A DNA stretch of 64,000 nucleotides, from positions 9,700 through 73,699 of the forward strand of contig JBBDXN010000145.1 of assembly GCA_040902305.1 (NCBI GenBank), read 5' to 3'. Numbering within the stretch: the first letter of the stretch is position 1; the number at the start of each line of letters is the position of its first letter. This document shows, piece by piece, positions 8,319 through 16,800 of this stretch. The notes under the pieces are model-generated. The model was not told the DNA's origin. It made no database searches and saw only the letters and a list, made by a program, of their open reading frames with translations. The position numbers and the translations under genes are program-made. Source of the DNA: CAMLFJ01 sp040902305 (GTDB taxonomy: Bacteria; Methylomirabilota; Methylomirabilia; Rokubacteriales; CSP1-6).

Positions 8319-8704
8319 CCCGCGGTCCGATACAGCCCGAGCGCCTCCGGCTGATGAATGCCGGTCTCGAGGCGCAGGTAGCCGAGTCGCGCCTGCCGCG
8401 CCTCCTCCTCGATCCGGTCGAGGAGGAGGCGGCCGAGCTTGAGCCCCCGGGCCTCCGGGCGCACGAACATCCGCTTCAGCTCGCCGTACCCCGCCGCGTC
8501 GATCCGGAGCGCGGCGCAGCCCAGCGCAACCCCGTTCCGGCGCGCCACGAAGAACCGGACGTCGGGCGCGGAGAGCGCCTCCACGTCCAGGAAGTGGTTG
8601 CTCTCGGCCGGATAGAGCGCGCTCTGGTAGGCGTCGAGCGCCTCGAGCAGGCGCTCCACGTCGGCCTGGCGCGGCGACTCGATCTCGAGCGTGATCGGGC
8701 TCAT
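8246..8704 (-). CDS. GNAT family N-acetyltransferase
   Basis: A 152-residue GNAT-fold enzyme using acetyl-CoA; the substrate is unknown. Motif A, the acetyl-CoA pyrophosphate loop, is ELKRMFVRPEARGLKLGRLL, followed by helix ILDRIEEEAR-like LLDRIEEEARQ and motif B, YLRLETGIHQPEALGLYRTAGY. This pattern resembles PhnO/YedL-type N-acetyltransferases. ATG 8704 overlaps the stop of the MpaB-like gene (ATGA), so the two are coupled. Confidence 0.9.
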   Translation of the reverse strand: MSPITLEIESPRQADVERLLEALDAYQSALYPAESNHFLDVEALSAPDVRFFVARRNGVALGCAALRIDAAGYGELKRMFVRPEARGLKLGRLLLDRIEEEARQARLGYLRLETGIHQPEALGLYRTAGYAERDAFGEYEPDPLSVFMEKIL

Positions 8705-9537
8705 CCCCGGAGCCGCCGCTGCGCGCGCCGCGCCACCGCCCAGTAGCGGAGCGCCGGCGGCACGAGCGGCAGGCCGCCCCTCGCCGCGGTGGCCATGATG
8801 CGCAGCAGGCGCTCGCGCCGACCGTCCCACCGCAGACCATAGGCGGCGCGAATCGCGGGCGGCAAGAGCCCGACCGCCGGCAGCGCGGCCAGCCAGACCG
8901 CGGGGCCGACCCCGCGGGGGACGGGGGGCGCGATGATGTCGCGCGAGAGGCGCCGGGCCGTGTCGGTGACCTCGATCGCCCCGGAGGCCAGCATCGCGGC
9001 CAGGTAGTCGCGGAGCTCGGTTTCCGTCCGGGGCAGCCGTCCCGGCGGGATCCCCAGCGCGCGCTCGATGCCACTCGCCTCGGCGCAGTACCGATCGGCC
9101 TCCGCCGGCGTCACCGGCCGCACGAAGAGGCGGTAGGTCAGCAGGAACGACTCGATCAGGGTGGCGTGCACCCAGGTGAGCAGCTCCGGGTCGTGGGCGC
9201 TGTAGGAGGCGCCGGCGGCCGCGCCGCCCGCGGGCTCATCGAGCCGCCCGTGGACGCGGTCGTGGATGGCATTGATCCGCGCGACGGCGCTCGCCGATGC
9301 CTCCTCGGATTCGAAGGTCAGCGCGAGCATGGTGTGGAGCGTCCGGCGCAGGCGCCGCAGGCGCCCCCACGGCTCGGTGGCGAACCCGCTGTGCTCGGCC
9401 ACCCCGCGCGCCACCTTCGGATGGGCGAGCTGGAGCAGGATGGCCCGGCCCCAGCCGGCCAGGAGGACTCGCTCCCGATGTATCCTCCAGGCCATGCCGT
9501 CGGCGACGAAGGGCTCGGCTGCCAGCCGGGCGCGCAT
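8701..9537 (-). CDS. Oxygenase MpaB family protein (DUF2236)
   Basis: A 278-residue protein with the DUF2236 pattern shared by MpaB and rubber oxygenase Lcp, which are heme-containing oxygenases. Diagnostic stretches are LLQLAHPKVARGVAEHSGF and WVHATLIESFLLTYRLF, whose histidines are candidate heme ligands, and a later LPRTETELRDYL. Substrate unknown. The ATG at 9537 is chosen because the family N-terminus begins shortly before the WRIHRERVLL segment and because CATAAT lies 6 nt upstream. Divergent from the selenoprotein pair. Confidence 0.85.
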   Translation of the reverse strand: MRARLAAEPFVADGMAWRIHRERVLLAGWGRAILLQLAHPKVARGVAEHSGFATEPWGRLRRLRRTLHTMLALTFESEEASASAVARINAIHDRVHGRLDEPAGGAAAGASYSAHDPELLTWVHATLIESFLLTYRLFVRPVTPAEADRYCAEASGIERALGIPPGRLPRTETELRDYLAAMLASGAIEVTDTARRLSRDIIAPPVPRGVGPAVWLAALPAVGLLPPAIRAAYGLRWDGRRERLLRIMATAARGGLPLVPPALRYWAVARRAQRRLRG

Positions 9538-9543
9538 GGGGAC

Positions 9544-9549
9544 ATTATG
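9544..9549 (-). promoter_or_regulatory. Putative -10 element of the MpaB-GNAT operon (leaderless)
   Basis: CATAAT on the minus strand ends 6 nt before ATG 9537. There is no Shine-Dalgarno, so the message is probably leaderless. Confidence 0.4.
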
Positions 9550-9624
9550 CGCGCGGCCCGGAAACTTCGGGAGCCCGTCGACCGTTGTGTGGGCGTCACC
9601 CCTCATTCTCGAAAGGAGAGCGCC

Positions 9625-10185
9625 ATGCGTCGAGCCACCCCGCTCCTGGTCGCAGCCCTGCTGCTGACCGGCCTGATCGCTTCCGGCCTGCCGTGGGCCG
9701 GGCCGGTCGCCGCCCTCGAAGTCGGCCAGAAAGCGCCCGACTTCACCCTTCCCGGCCCGGGCGGCAAGCCGGTGAAGTTGTCCGACCTGACCCCCAAGGG
9801 CCCCGTCGTCGTCTTCACCTTCATCCAGGCGTTCACGAATACCTGAACCAAGGAGCTCCTCGGCTTCGAGGAGAGCCTGCCCAAGTTCCAGGCCGCCGGC
9901 GCCCAGGTCGTCGGCGTGAGCGCCGACCATGCGGCGACGCTGGACGCCTTCACCAAGCAGTTCAAGATCAGCTACCCCCTGCTGTCCGATTTCCGGCGCA
10001 CGATGCTGCCCGGGTACGACGCGCTGGTCACCGACGAGAAGAGCCCGATCTTCCGCTACGCCAAGCGCGCCTACTACGTCATCGACAAGACCGGCGTGGT
10101 CCGGTACATGAAGATCCAGGACAATGCCCTCGACCTGCTGGATCCCGCCGACGTGCTGAAGGCCCTCAAGGAGTCGGGCGCGTGA
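9625..10185 (+). CDS. Selenocysteine-containing peroxiredoxin-like protein (UGA at codon 74 = Sec)
   Basis: A 186-residue AhpC/TSA-type thioredoxin-fold protein read through an in-frame TGA at 9844-9846. Before the TGA: signal peptide (residues 1-30, MRRATPLLVAALLLTGLIA), then VGQKAPDFTLPGPGGKPV and VFTFIQAFTNT. After it: TKELLGFEESLPKFQAAGA, VVGVSADH and a complete fold to LKALKESGA. The TGA sits exactly where the peroxidatic Cys lies in the TxxC/TKE motif, so Sec74 is the likely catalytic residue. A 7-bp hairpin begins 9 nt after the UGA. A GAAAGGAG ribosome-binding site precedes the ATG. Probably a periplasmic peroxidase; its reductant may be the next gene. A nonsense mutation is unlikely because the neighbour has the same feature. 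Confidence 0.85.
9844..9876 (+). promoter_or_regulatory. UGA codon and candidate bacterial SECIS hairpin (peroxiredoxin-like gene)
   Basis: UGA at 9844-9846. The stem CTCCTCG (9856-9862) pairs with CGAGGAG (9867-9873), 7 bp, around a GCUU loop. Sixteen nt separate the UGA from the loop, and G is the first loop base, both within the published bacterial SECIS rules as I recall them. Confidence 0.75.
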
Positions 10186-10739
10186 GCGCATCCCGGCTGG
10201 CCGCAGCCGGGGTGATCACGGCGGCGCTCTGGGCCGGGGTCACGGCGGCGCAGCCCGCCGCCGCGCCCCCGGCCTGGGAAAAGCTGGGCGTGCAGGCCTA
10301 CGAATCGCCCAAGCCCGCGCCCGCCTTCGCGCTGCCCGCGCTCGACGGCCGCACCGTGCGGCTGGAGGACCAGAAGGGCAAGGCCCTGCTGCTGTTCTTC
10401 TGGGCCACCTGGTGAACGACCTGCCGGGAGGAGTTGCCTTCCGTCAACCGGCTGTACGAGGAGTTCAAGGGACAGGGGCTCCAGGTGCTGCTGATCAGCT
10501 TCCGCGAGAGCAGGGAGGTCGTGCAGCGCGCGGTGACCGCGCGCGGCTATACCGCGCCCGTGCTGCTCGACACCTCCGGCGATCTCACCGGCCGGGTCTA
10601 CGGCGTCTTCGGGCCGCCCACCGCGTATCTGGTGGACCGCGAGGGGCGCCTGATCGGCCGGATGATCGGCGGCCGGGAGTGGAGCGGCGCCGCCGCGCGC
10701 GATCTCATCCGCGACTTCGTCGCGCCCCGCCCGCGATGA
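10182..10739 (+). CDS. Selenocysteine-containing TlpA/ResA-like thioredoxin (UxxC, UGA at codon 78 = Sec)
   Basis: A 185-residue thioredoxin-fold protein read through TGA at 10413-10415. An N-terminal signal sequence (ALWAGVTAAQPAAA) is followed by PAPAFALPALDGRTVRLED and LLLFFWATW, then TGA, then TTCREELPSVNRLYEEFKG. The canonical TlpA motif WATWCxxC becomes WATW-U-T-T-C, with Sec78 replacing the attacking cysteine and Cys81 kept. The rest of the fold is intact, including the cis-Pro loop VFGPPTAYLVDREG. The GTG start overlaps the previous selenoprotein stop (GTGA). A 6-bp SECIS-like hairpin follows the UGA. Likely a periplasmic disulfide or selenenylsulfide reductase partnered with the upstream protein. 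Confidence 0.85.
10413..10442 (+). promoter_or_regulatory. UGA codon and candidate bacterial SECIS hairpin (TlpA-like gene)
   Basis: UGA at 10413-10415. GGGAGG (10426-10431) pairs with CCTTCC (10437-10442), 6 bp including one G-U, around loop AGUUG. Spacing from UGA to loop is 16 nt, identical to the upstream gene. GCCGG/CCGGC just outside may extend the structure. Confidence 0.75.
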
Positions 10740-10773
10740 CGCGTCGGTCCTAGCAGGTTCCAGCCGGGCGCTA

Positions 10774-10825
10774 CCCTCACCCCGACCCACTCCCTCGCCG
10801 AGGGAGAGGGGGTCAGGGTGAGGGG
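10774..10825. repeat. Palindromic repeat copy B, possible bidirectional terminator
   Basis: CCCTCACCCCGACCC pairs with GGGGTCAGGGTGAGGG around an inner CTCCCTCG/GAGGGAG stem. It lies between two convergent genes, so it may end transcription from both sides, although no U-tract is present. Confidence 0.7.
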
Positions 10826-10852
10826 GCGGGCCGGACGCGGGACACGCATTCG

Positions 10853-11434
10853 TCAGGGCCCGGCGGCCAGCGGGGGTGGGCCCGCCTGGTCCCGGGCGTG
10901 GCCCGCCATCGCCACGAGTGCGATCACCAGATCGTTGATCTGCGCGCGGGCGGCCGGATCGGCGAGCTTGCCGTCCTGGAAGTGGCCGGACTCGAGGTAC
11001 ACGCTGGTCGGCACCACCAGCGCCCCGAACCAGGCCAGCACCGCGCGGAGCTGCCAGTCCACGCCCAGGTAGTGATGAAGCGTGGCGCCCATCGCCACGA
11101 TGCCCACCGGCTTGGCGCGCAGCGCCTCCAGCGGCGTGAGATCGAGCAGGTTCTTGAGCGCGCCGGTGAACGAGGCGCGATAGACGGGGCTCGCGAGCAG
11201 GACCAGGTCGGCCTCGGCGATCGCGCCGACGACGCGCGCGGTGTCGTCGGGGTAGCGATCGAGCGGGCGCCCGTCCGCGAAGGAGACCCGATGCTCGCCC
11301 AGGCTCAGCACGGTGGCGGAAATGTTCCCCCGATCGCCAACGTGGTCGGCCGCGCGCTCCGCCGCGAAGCGCACCGCTGCGTCGAGACGCCCCGGGGGCG
11401 TCACCGCGCCCACGACGGCCAGGAGCCGCGTCAC
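10853..11434 (-). CDS. NADPH-dependent FMN reductase
   Basis: A 193-residue flavodoxin-like reductase. It has the N-terminal LLAVVGAVTPPGRLDAAV phosphate loop and ADLVLLASPVYRASFTGALK, where SPVYRASFTGALKNLLDL is typical of SsuE/MsuE reductases that supply FMNH2. Start GTG 11434 overlaps the LLM monooxygenase stop (GTGA). Last gene of a three-gene flavoenzyme cassette, so it probably feeds reduced flavin to the neighbouring monooxygenase. The sulfonate role is inferred from context only. Confidence 0.88.
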   Translation of the reverse strand: MTRLLAVVGAVTPPGRLDAAVRFAAERAADHVGDRGNISATVLSLGEHRVSFADGRPLDRYPDDTARVVGAIAEADLVLLASPVYRASFTGALKNLLDLTPLEALRAKPVGIVAMGATLHHYLGVDWQLRAVLAWFGALVVPTSVYLESGHFQDGKLADPAARAQINDLVIALVAMAGHARDQAGPPPLAAGP

Positions 11435-12534
11435 CGCGAGAGCGCCGCCGCGCGATCCCGCTCGCGGCGGGCGACCTCGGCTTGTACCAGGGGGATGAGC
11501 TCGCGGCCGTACTCGATCGCGTCGTTGAGCGGATCGAAGCCACGGATCAGTAGCGTGGTCACGCCGAGGTCGTAGTAGTCCAGCAGCGCCTCCGCCACCT
11601 GCTCGGGCGTGCCCACGAGCGCGGTGGTATTGCCCTGGCCGCCCGCCGCCGCCGCGATCGATGTCCAGAGGCGCTTGTCGTGCACGTCGGCCTGCTTCGC
11701 GAAGTCCACCAGGCGCCGGGCGCCGACCGCTTCGGGCGGGGGGGCGGCACGCTCGCCCTGCTTCGTCTGGACCTGCTCCAGGATCGTGCGCGCCTTGGCC
11801 CAGGCCTGCGCCTCGGTGGGCGCGATGATCGGTCGCAGCGACACGCTGAACCGCGGGGCGCCCGGCTCGCGGCCGGCCTCCGCCGCCGCCGCGCGCACGG
11901 TCGCGATGCGGTCGCGGATCGCGGCGAGCGGCTCGCCCCACAGCATGTAGACGTCGCAGTGCCGGACGCCGATGCGGTGCGCGGCCGCCGAGGCGCCGCC
12001 GAAGTAGAGCGGCACGCAGGGTTGCTGCACCGGCCTGACGTCCGAGTAGGCCGCGGTGACCCGGTAGAACTCCCCGGTGTGATCGAAGGGGCGCGCCTCC
12101 GTCCACGCGCGTCGCATCAGCCCGAGGTACTCGTCGGTGCGCCGGTAGCGCGTATCGTGGTCCACGAAGTCGCCGTCGCGCGCCTGGTCGGCGTCGCTGC
12201 CGCCGGTGATGATGTGGAGCGCAAGCCGGCCACCCGAGAGCTGGTCGAGCGTGGCCGCCTTGCGCGCGGCCAGCGTGGGCGCGACGAAGCCGGGGCGGTG
12301 GGCGAGCAGGTAGCCGAGGCGCTCGGTGTGGGCGGCGGCATACGCCGAGACCAGGAAGCCGTCCGCGGAGGTGGACATGTAGCCCACCAGCACCTTGTCG
12401 AAGCCCGCGCGCTCGTGGGCCCGGGAGAACTCCCGGACCCATGCCATGTCGATCTCGCCGCCGATCACGTGCACCGCGGCGCCGTCGGCCCCCTCGGGCC
12501 GCACTCCGATCATGCCGATGAACTCGATGGCCAT
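11431..12534 (-). CDS. LLM-class FMN-dependent monooxygenase (SsuD-like)
   Basis: A 367-residue TIM-barrel flavin monooxygenase. Seen: FDKVLVGYMSTSADGF, TERLGYLLAHRPGFVAPTLA, LDQLSGGRLALHIITGGSDADQ and RTDEYLGLMRRAWT, all characteristic of alkanesulfonate monooxygenase SsuD and relatives. It would use FMNH2 from the adjacent reductase. ATG 12534 begins MAIEFIGMIG, the normal N-terminal beta strand. It lies 13 nt after the FAD-monooxygenase gene. The real substrate could be a sulfonate or another small organic compound; no sulfonate ABC transporter is in the window. Confidence 0.88.
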   Translation of the reverse strand: MAIEFIGMIGVRPEGADGAAVHVIGGEIDMAWVREFSRAHERAGFDKVLVGYMSTSADGFLVSAYAAAHTERLGYLLAHRPGFVAPTLAARKAATLDQLSGGRLALHIITGGSDADQARDGDFVDHDTRYRRTDEYLGLMRRAWTEARPFDHTGEFYRVTAAYSDVRPVQQPCVPLYFGGASAAAHRIGVRHCDVYMLWGEPLAAIRDRIATVRAAAAEAGREPGAPRFSVSLRPIIAPTEAQAWAKARTILEQVQTKQGERAAPPPEAVGARRLVDFAKQADVHDKRLWTSIAAAAGGQGNTTALVGTPEQVAEALLDYYDLGVTTLLIRGFDPLNDAIEYGRELIPLVQAEVARRERDRAAALSR

Positions 12535-12547
12535 CACGCCCTCCCGA

Positions 12548-13807
12548 TCAATCCCGGCCGGACGCGCGTGGCGCCCGCGGCAACCGTGCACCGGTCAAAT
12601 CGTATGCTATGTGGTCGGCGAGATGGGCGGCGTCGTCCCCGACCCCGCACAGCACCGATGACTTGAGCTTGTGGAGCCACGGCAGCCCCAGGAAGTAGAG
12701 GCCCTCGCAGCCGGTGACGCCACGCCGGTGGATCGGCTCGCCCCGCTCGTCGAAGACCGGCGCGTCGACCCATCCGAAGTCGCGCCGGAAGCCGGTGGCC
12801 CAGACCACCGACGCGATACCAGCCGCTGCGAGATCGAGCTCGCGGATCGACGAAGGCGGCGCGGCTCGAGGCGACGCGACCGCCTCCGCCGGGGTCGGCA
12901 GCCCGGACCGGCCGACGTAGGCGTCGACCGCGCGCGTGAACACGGCGACGCTTTCGTCGCCCGCGGCCAGGAGCGCCGAGAGGTCGTCGGCCAGAAGGAG
13001 CCGCGCGCCCGGGACGTCGAGGAGACGCCCCAGCAAGGTCACGCCGGCGGCCGCGTAGTCGCGCAGGTCGATGTCGTGGCCGCCGCCGACCCCCGTGACG
13101 AGCGGGTTCGGCCGCTCCCGCACCTCGCCCCGCTCCTCGAGCGTCTGGTCCAGCGCGCCGATCCGCTCCATCCACCAGAACATGTCGCGGCCACGGTAGC
13201 GGCGCGGATAGCGCCGGTGCCGGCCCACCGAGAAGTACACGGTCCGGCCCGCGGCGAGCAGGTCCTCCACGATCTGGCAGCCGGAGGCGCCGGACCCGAC
13301 GACGAGCACCGCGCCCGGCGGGAGCTGGGCCGGATTGCGGTAGCCGTTCGAATGCATCTGGACGACACCCGGCGGAAAGGCCTGGCGGATGGCCGGCAGG
13401 ATCGGCTCCTGGTACGGGCCGGTAGCCACGACCACGTTGACCGCTTCGACCAGGCCCTCCGTGGTCTCGAGCTGGAAGCCGCCGTCGATCGGGCGGACCC
13501 GGGCGACGCGCACCCCGGTCCTCACGGGCGCGTCGATCAGCTCGCGGTAGCGCTCGATGAAGGCGATCACCTCGTCGCGCGTGGCGAAGCCGTCGGGCCG
13601 GGTCCCGCCGTACTCCTGACCGGGCAGCCGGAGGCTCCAGTTCGGGAACTGGAACATCAGCGAATCCCAGCGCTCGCTCCGCCACCGCTCGGCCAGCCGC
13701 CCGCGCTCGAGGATCACGTGTGGGCGTCCGAGCCGGCCCAGGTGATAGCTGAGCGCGAGCCCGGCGTGCCCGCCGCCCACGATCACGGTCTCGTACCGGT
13801 TCGCCAT
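12548..13807 (-). CDS. FAD-dependent monooxygenase (flavin-containing monooxygenase/CzcO-like)
   Basis: A 419-residue two-dinucleotide-binding-domain protein. The first Rossmann motif is VIVGGGHAGLALSYHLG (residue 8 on), the second GAVLVVGSGASGCQIVEDLL near 170, and VVATGPYQEP and VVWATGFRRD are the two ATG motifs of this group. WRSERWDSLMFQFPNWSLRLPG is the usual substrate-side segment. It probably uses NADPH and O2; substrate unknown. ATG 13807 is preceded by a -35/-10 pair. First gene of the cassette with the LLM monooxygenase and FMN reductase. Confidence 0.88.
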   Translation of the reverse strand: MANRYETVIVGGGHAGLALSYHLGRLGRPHVILERGRLAERWRSERWDSLMFQFPNWSLRLPGQEYGGTRPDGFATRDEVIAFIERYRELIDAPVRTGVRVARVRPIDGGFQLETTEGLVEAVNVVVATGPYQEPILPAIRQAFPPGVVQMHSNGYRNPAQLPPGAVLVVGSGASGCQIVEDLLAAGRTVYFSVGRHRRYPRRYRGRDMFWWMERIGALDQTLEERGEVRERPNPLVTGVGGGHDIDLRDYAAAGVTLLGRLLDVPGARLLLADDLSALLAAGDESVAVFTRAVDAYVGRSGLPTPAEAVASPRAAPPSSIRELDLAAAGIASVVWATGFRRDFGWVDAPVFDERGEPIHRRGVTGCEGLYFLGLPWLHKLKSSVLCGVGDDAAHLADHIAYDLTGARLPRAPRASGRD

Positions 13808-13816
13808 AACGCGACA

Positions 13817-13845
13817 AGGCTACGGAGGCCCGAGGGACTAGTCAA
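13817..13845 (-). promoter_or_regulatory. Putative promoter of the flavoenzyme cassette
   Basis: TTGACT (13845-13840), 17-nt spacer, TAGCCT (13822-13817), then 9 nt to ATG 13807. It overlaps the divergent lhr promoter region. Confidence 0.5.
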
Positions 13846-13851
13846 TCCGAC

Positions 13852-13857
13852 TATACT
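13852..13857 (+). promoter_or_regulatory. Putative -10 element of lhr (leaderless)
   Basis: TATACT ends 6 nt before the lhr ATG. No Shine-Dalgarno is present, so the transcript is probably leaderless. The -35 is weak. Confidence 0.45.
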
Positions 13858-13863
13858 GGGGCG

Positions 13864-16800
13864 ATGTTTCACCCCGTCGTCGACGCTTGGTTCCGCGCGC
13901 GCTACTCCGAGCCCACCCCGGTCCAGGCCGGCGCCTGGCCCCTGATCGCGGCCGGGCAGGACGTGCTGCTGACCGCGCCCACCGGCTCCGGCAAGACGCT
14001 CGCGGCCTTCCTGGCCTGCCTCGACCGCCTCTTCCGGCAGGCGGTCGAGGGCCGGCTCGAGGACCGGACCGCCATCCTCTACATCTCGCCCCTCAAGGCG
14101 CTCTCCAACGACGTGCGGCGCAACGTGGACGAGCCCCTCGCCGAGCTGGCCGCGGCCGCGGTGGCGGCGGGGCTGCCCCGGCCGGAGATCCGCACCGCGG
14201 TGCGCACCGGCGACACTCCCGCGCACGAGCGGCGGCTCACCGGCCGCCGGCCGCCGCACGTGATGGTGACCACGCCCGAATCGCTCTTCATCCTGCTCAC
14301 CGCCGAGTCGAGCCGGCGCTGGCTCGCCGACGTGCGCACCGTGATCGTGGACGAGATCCACGCGGTGGCCGGCGACAAGCGCGGCGCGCATCTCGCGCTC
14401 TCGCTCGAGCGGCTCGCCGAGCTGGTGGCCGCCCCCGGCGGCGCCGCACGGCTGCAGCGCATCGGCCTCTCCGCCACCGTGCGCCCGATCCAGACCGCGG
14501 CCCGGCTCCTGGTCGGCGCCGAGCGGCCGCTGCCCGAGATCGTCAACGTGGGCCAGCGGCGCGACATGGACCTGGCCATCGAGGTGCTCGGCGACGAGCT
14601 GGGCGCGGTGTGCACCAACGAGCAGTGGGAGGAGATCTACGATCGGGTGGCCGCGCTGGCCCGGGGCCATCGCTCGACGCTCGTGTTCGTCAATACGCGG
14701 CGGCTCGTCGAACGGGTGACCCGCCACCTGGCCGACCGGCTGGGGGCGGAGCGGGTGGCCGCGCACCACAGCAGCTTGAGCCGGCATCGGCGCTTCGACG
14801 CCGAGCAGCGGCTCAAGTCCGGCGAGCTGTCGCTGGTGGTGGCCACCGCCTCGCTCGAGCTGGGCATCGACGTGGGCACGGTGGACCTCACCTGCCTGAT
14901 CGGATCGCCCCGGTCGATCGCCACCGCGCTCCAGCGGGTGGGCCGCTCGGGCCACGCGCTGCTCGCGACGCCGAAAGGCCGGCTCTTCCCGCTGACCCGC
15001 GACCAGCTCGTGGAGTGCGCGGCGCTCGTGCGCGCGGCGCGCCGCGGCGAGATCGACCGGCTCGGTCTTCGCCGCGCGCCTCTGGACGTCCTGGCCCAGC
15101 AGATCGTGGCGATGTGCGCCTGCGAGGAGCAGGACGAGGACCGGCTCTTCGAGGCGTGCCGGCGCGCGGCCCCGTACGCCGGGCTCACCCGCGAGGACTT
15201 CGATCAGGTCGTGGACATGCTCGCCGAGGGCATCGCGACGCGGCGGGGGCGCCACGCGGCGCGGCTGCACCGCGACGCGGTGGGCCGGCGGCTCACCGCG
15301 CGGCGGGGGGCGCGGCTGGCCGCGCTCACCTCCGGCGGAGCCATCCCCGACAACGCGAGCTACGAGGTCGTGCTGGAGCCCGACGAGACCACGATCGGCT
15401 CGCTCGACGAGGACTTCGCGATCGAGTCCATGGCGGGCGACGTCATCCTGCTCGGCAATAGCTCGTGGCGCATCCGCCGCATCGAGAGCGGCCGCGTGCG
15501 CGTCGAGGACGCGGGCGGAGCGCCGTCGACCATTCCGTTCTGGCTCGGGGAGGGCCCGGCGCGCACGCTCGAGCTGTCCGCCGAGCTCTCGGCGGTGCGG
15601 CAGGGCGTGGCCGATCGCCTGGACGATCCGGAGCGGGCGGCGGCCTGGCTGGAGCAGGAGACCGGCCTCGACCGCCGCGGCGCGCTGCTCGCGCGCGACT
15701 ACATCGCGGCGGCCCAGGCCGCGCTCGGCGCGGTGCCCACCCGCGACACGGTGGTGGTGGAGCGCTTCTTCGACGAGGCGGGCGGCATGCAGCTCGTCGT
15801 CCACGCCCCGTTCGGCGGCCGCATCAACCGCGCCTGGGGCATGGCGCTGCGCAAGCGCCTCTGTCACAGCTTCAACTTCGAGCTGCAGGCCGCGGCCACC
15901 GACGACGGGGTGCTGCTGTCCCTGGGCCCGCAGCACAGCTTCCCGCTCGAGGCGGTCTTCGAGATGCTGCACCCGAGCGGGATCGAGGAGCTCCTGACCC
16001 AGGCCGCGCTGCAGGCGCCGATGTTCAATACCCGCTGGCGCTGGAACGCCAACCGCGCGCTCGCCCTGCTGCGCTGGCAGAACGGGCGGAAGGTCCCGCC
16101 GTACCTGCAGCGCATGCGCGCGGAGGATCTGCTCGTCGCGGTCTTCCCGGCCCAGCTCGCCTGCCAGGACAACATGGAGGCCGGGCCCATCGAGGTGCCC
16201 GACCACCCGCTGGTGCGGGAGACCCTGCGCGACTGCCTCACCGAGGCGATGGACATCGACGGCCTGCGCGCCACGCTCACCGCGCTCCACGATGGGCAGA
16301 TCAGGCGGGTGACCCGCGAGACGCCCGAGCCGTCCGTGTTCGCCCACGAGATCCTGAACGCCAACCCCTATGCCTTCCTCGACGACGCGCCGCTCGAGGA
16401 GCGCCGCGCCCGCGCGGTCACGCTCCGCCGTGGGCTGCCCGCCGCGGTGGCCGACGACGTGGGGCGGCTCGATCCCGCCGCGATCACCGCGGTGGTCGAG
16501 GAGGCGTGGCCCGATCTGCGGAACGCGGACGAGCTACACGATCTCCTGCTCGACCTGGGCGCCCTGCCCGAGGGCGACGCCGGCGCGTGGGCCGGCTATC
16601 TCGACGAGCTGATCGCGGCCGGGCGCGCGGCGCGTCTCCGCCACGCGGGCCGCGTGTTCTGGGTCCCGGCGGAGCGGCGCGCGCTGGCCGCCACCGTGTG
16701 GCCGCACTACCGCTTCGAGCCGGACGTGGTCGAGCCGCCCGCGCGCCGCGCGCCCGGCTGGGCCGACCGCGCCGGCGCGCTGGTGGAGATCGTGCGGGCC

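Noticed and set aside
9844..9846. TGA as a nonsense mutation in a peroxiredoxin
   Set aside because: The rest of the fold is intact, the TGA is at the catalytic position, a hairpin follows, and the next gene shows the same arrangement, so Sec is the better reading.
10774..10825. CRISPR-like array from repeated CCCTCACCC arms
   Set aside because: Copies are scattered, palindromic and not evenly spaced; no cas genes or spacers are present.
13783..16347. 854-residue minus-strand ORF opposite lhr
   Set aside because: It is low-complexity Arg/Gly/Ala/His-rich sequence from the opposite strand of a clear helicase gene and carries no family motif.
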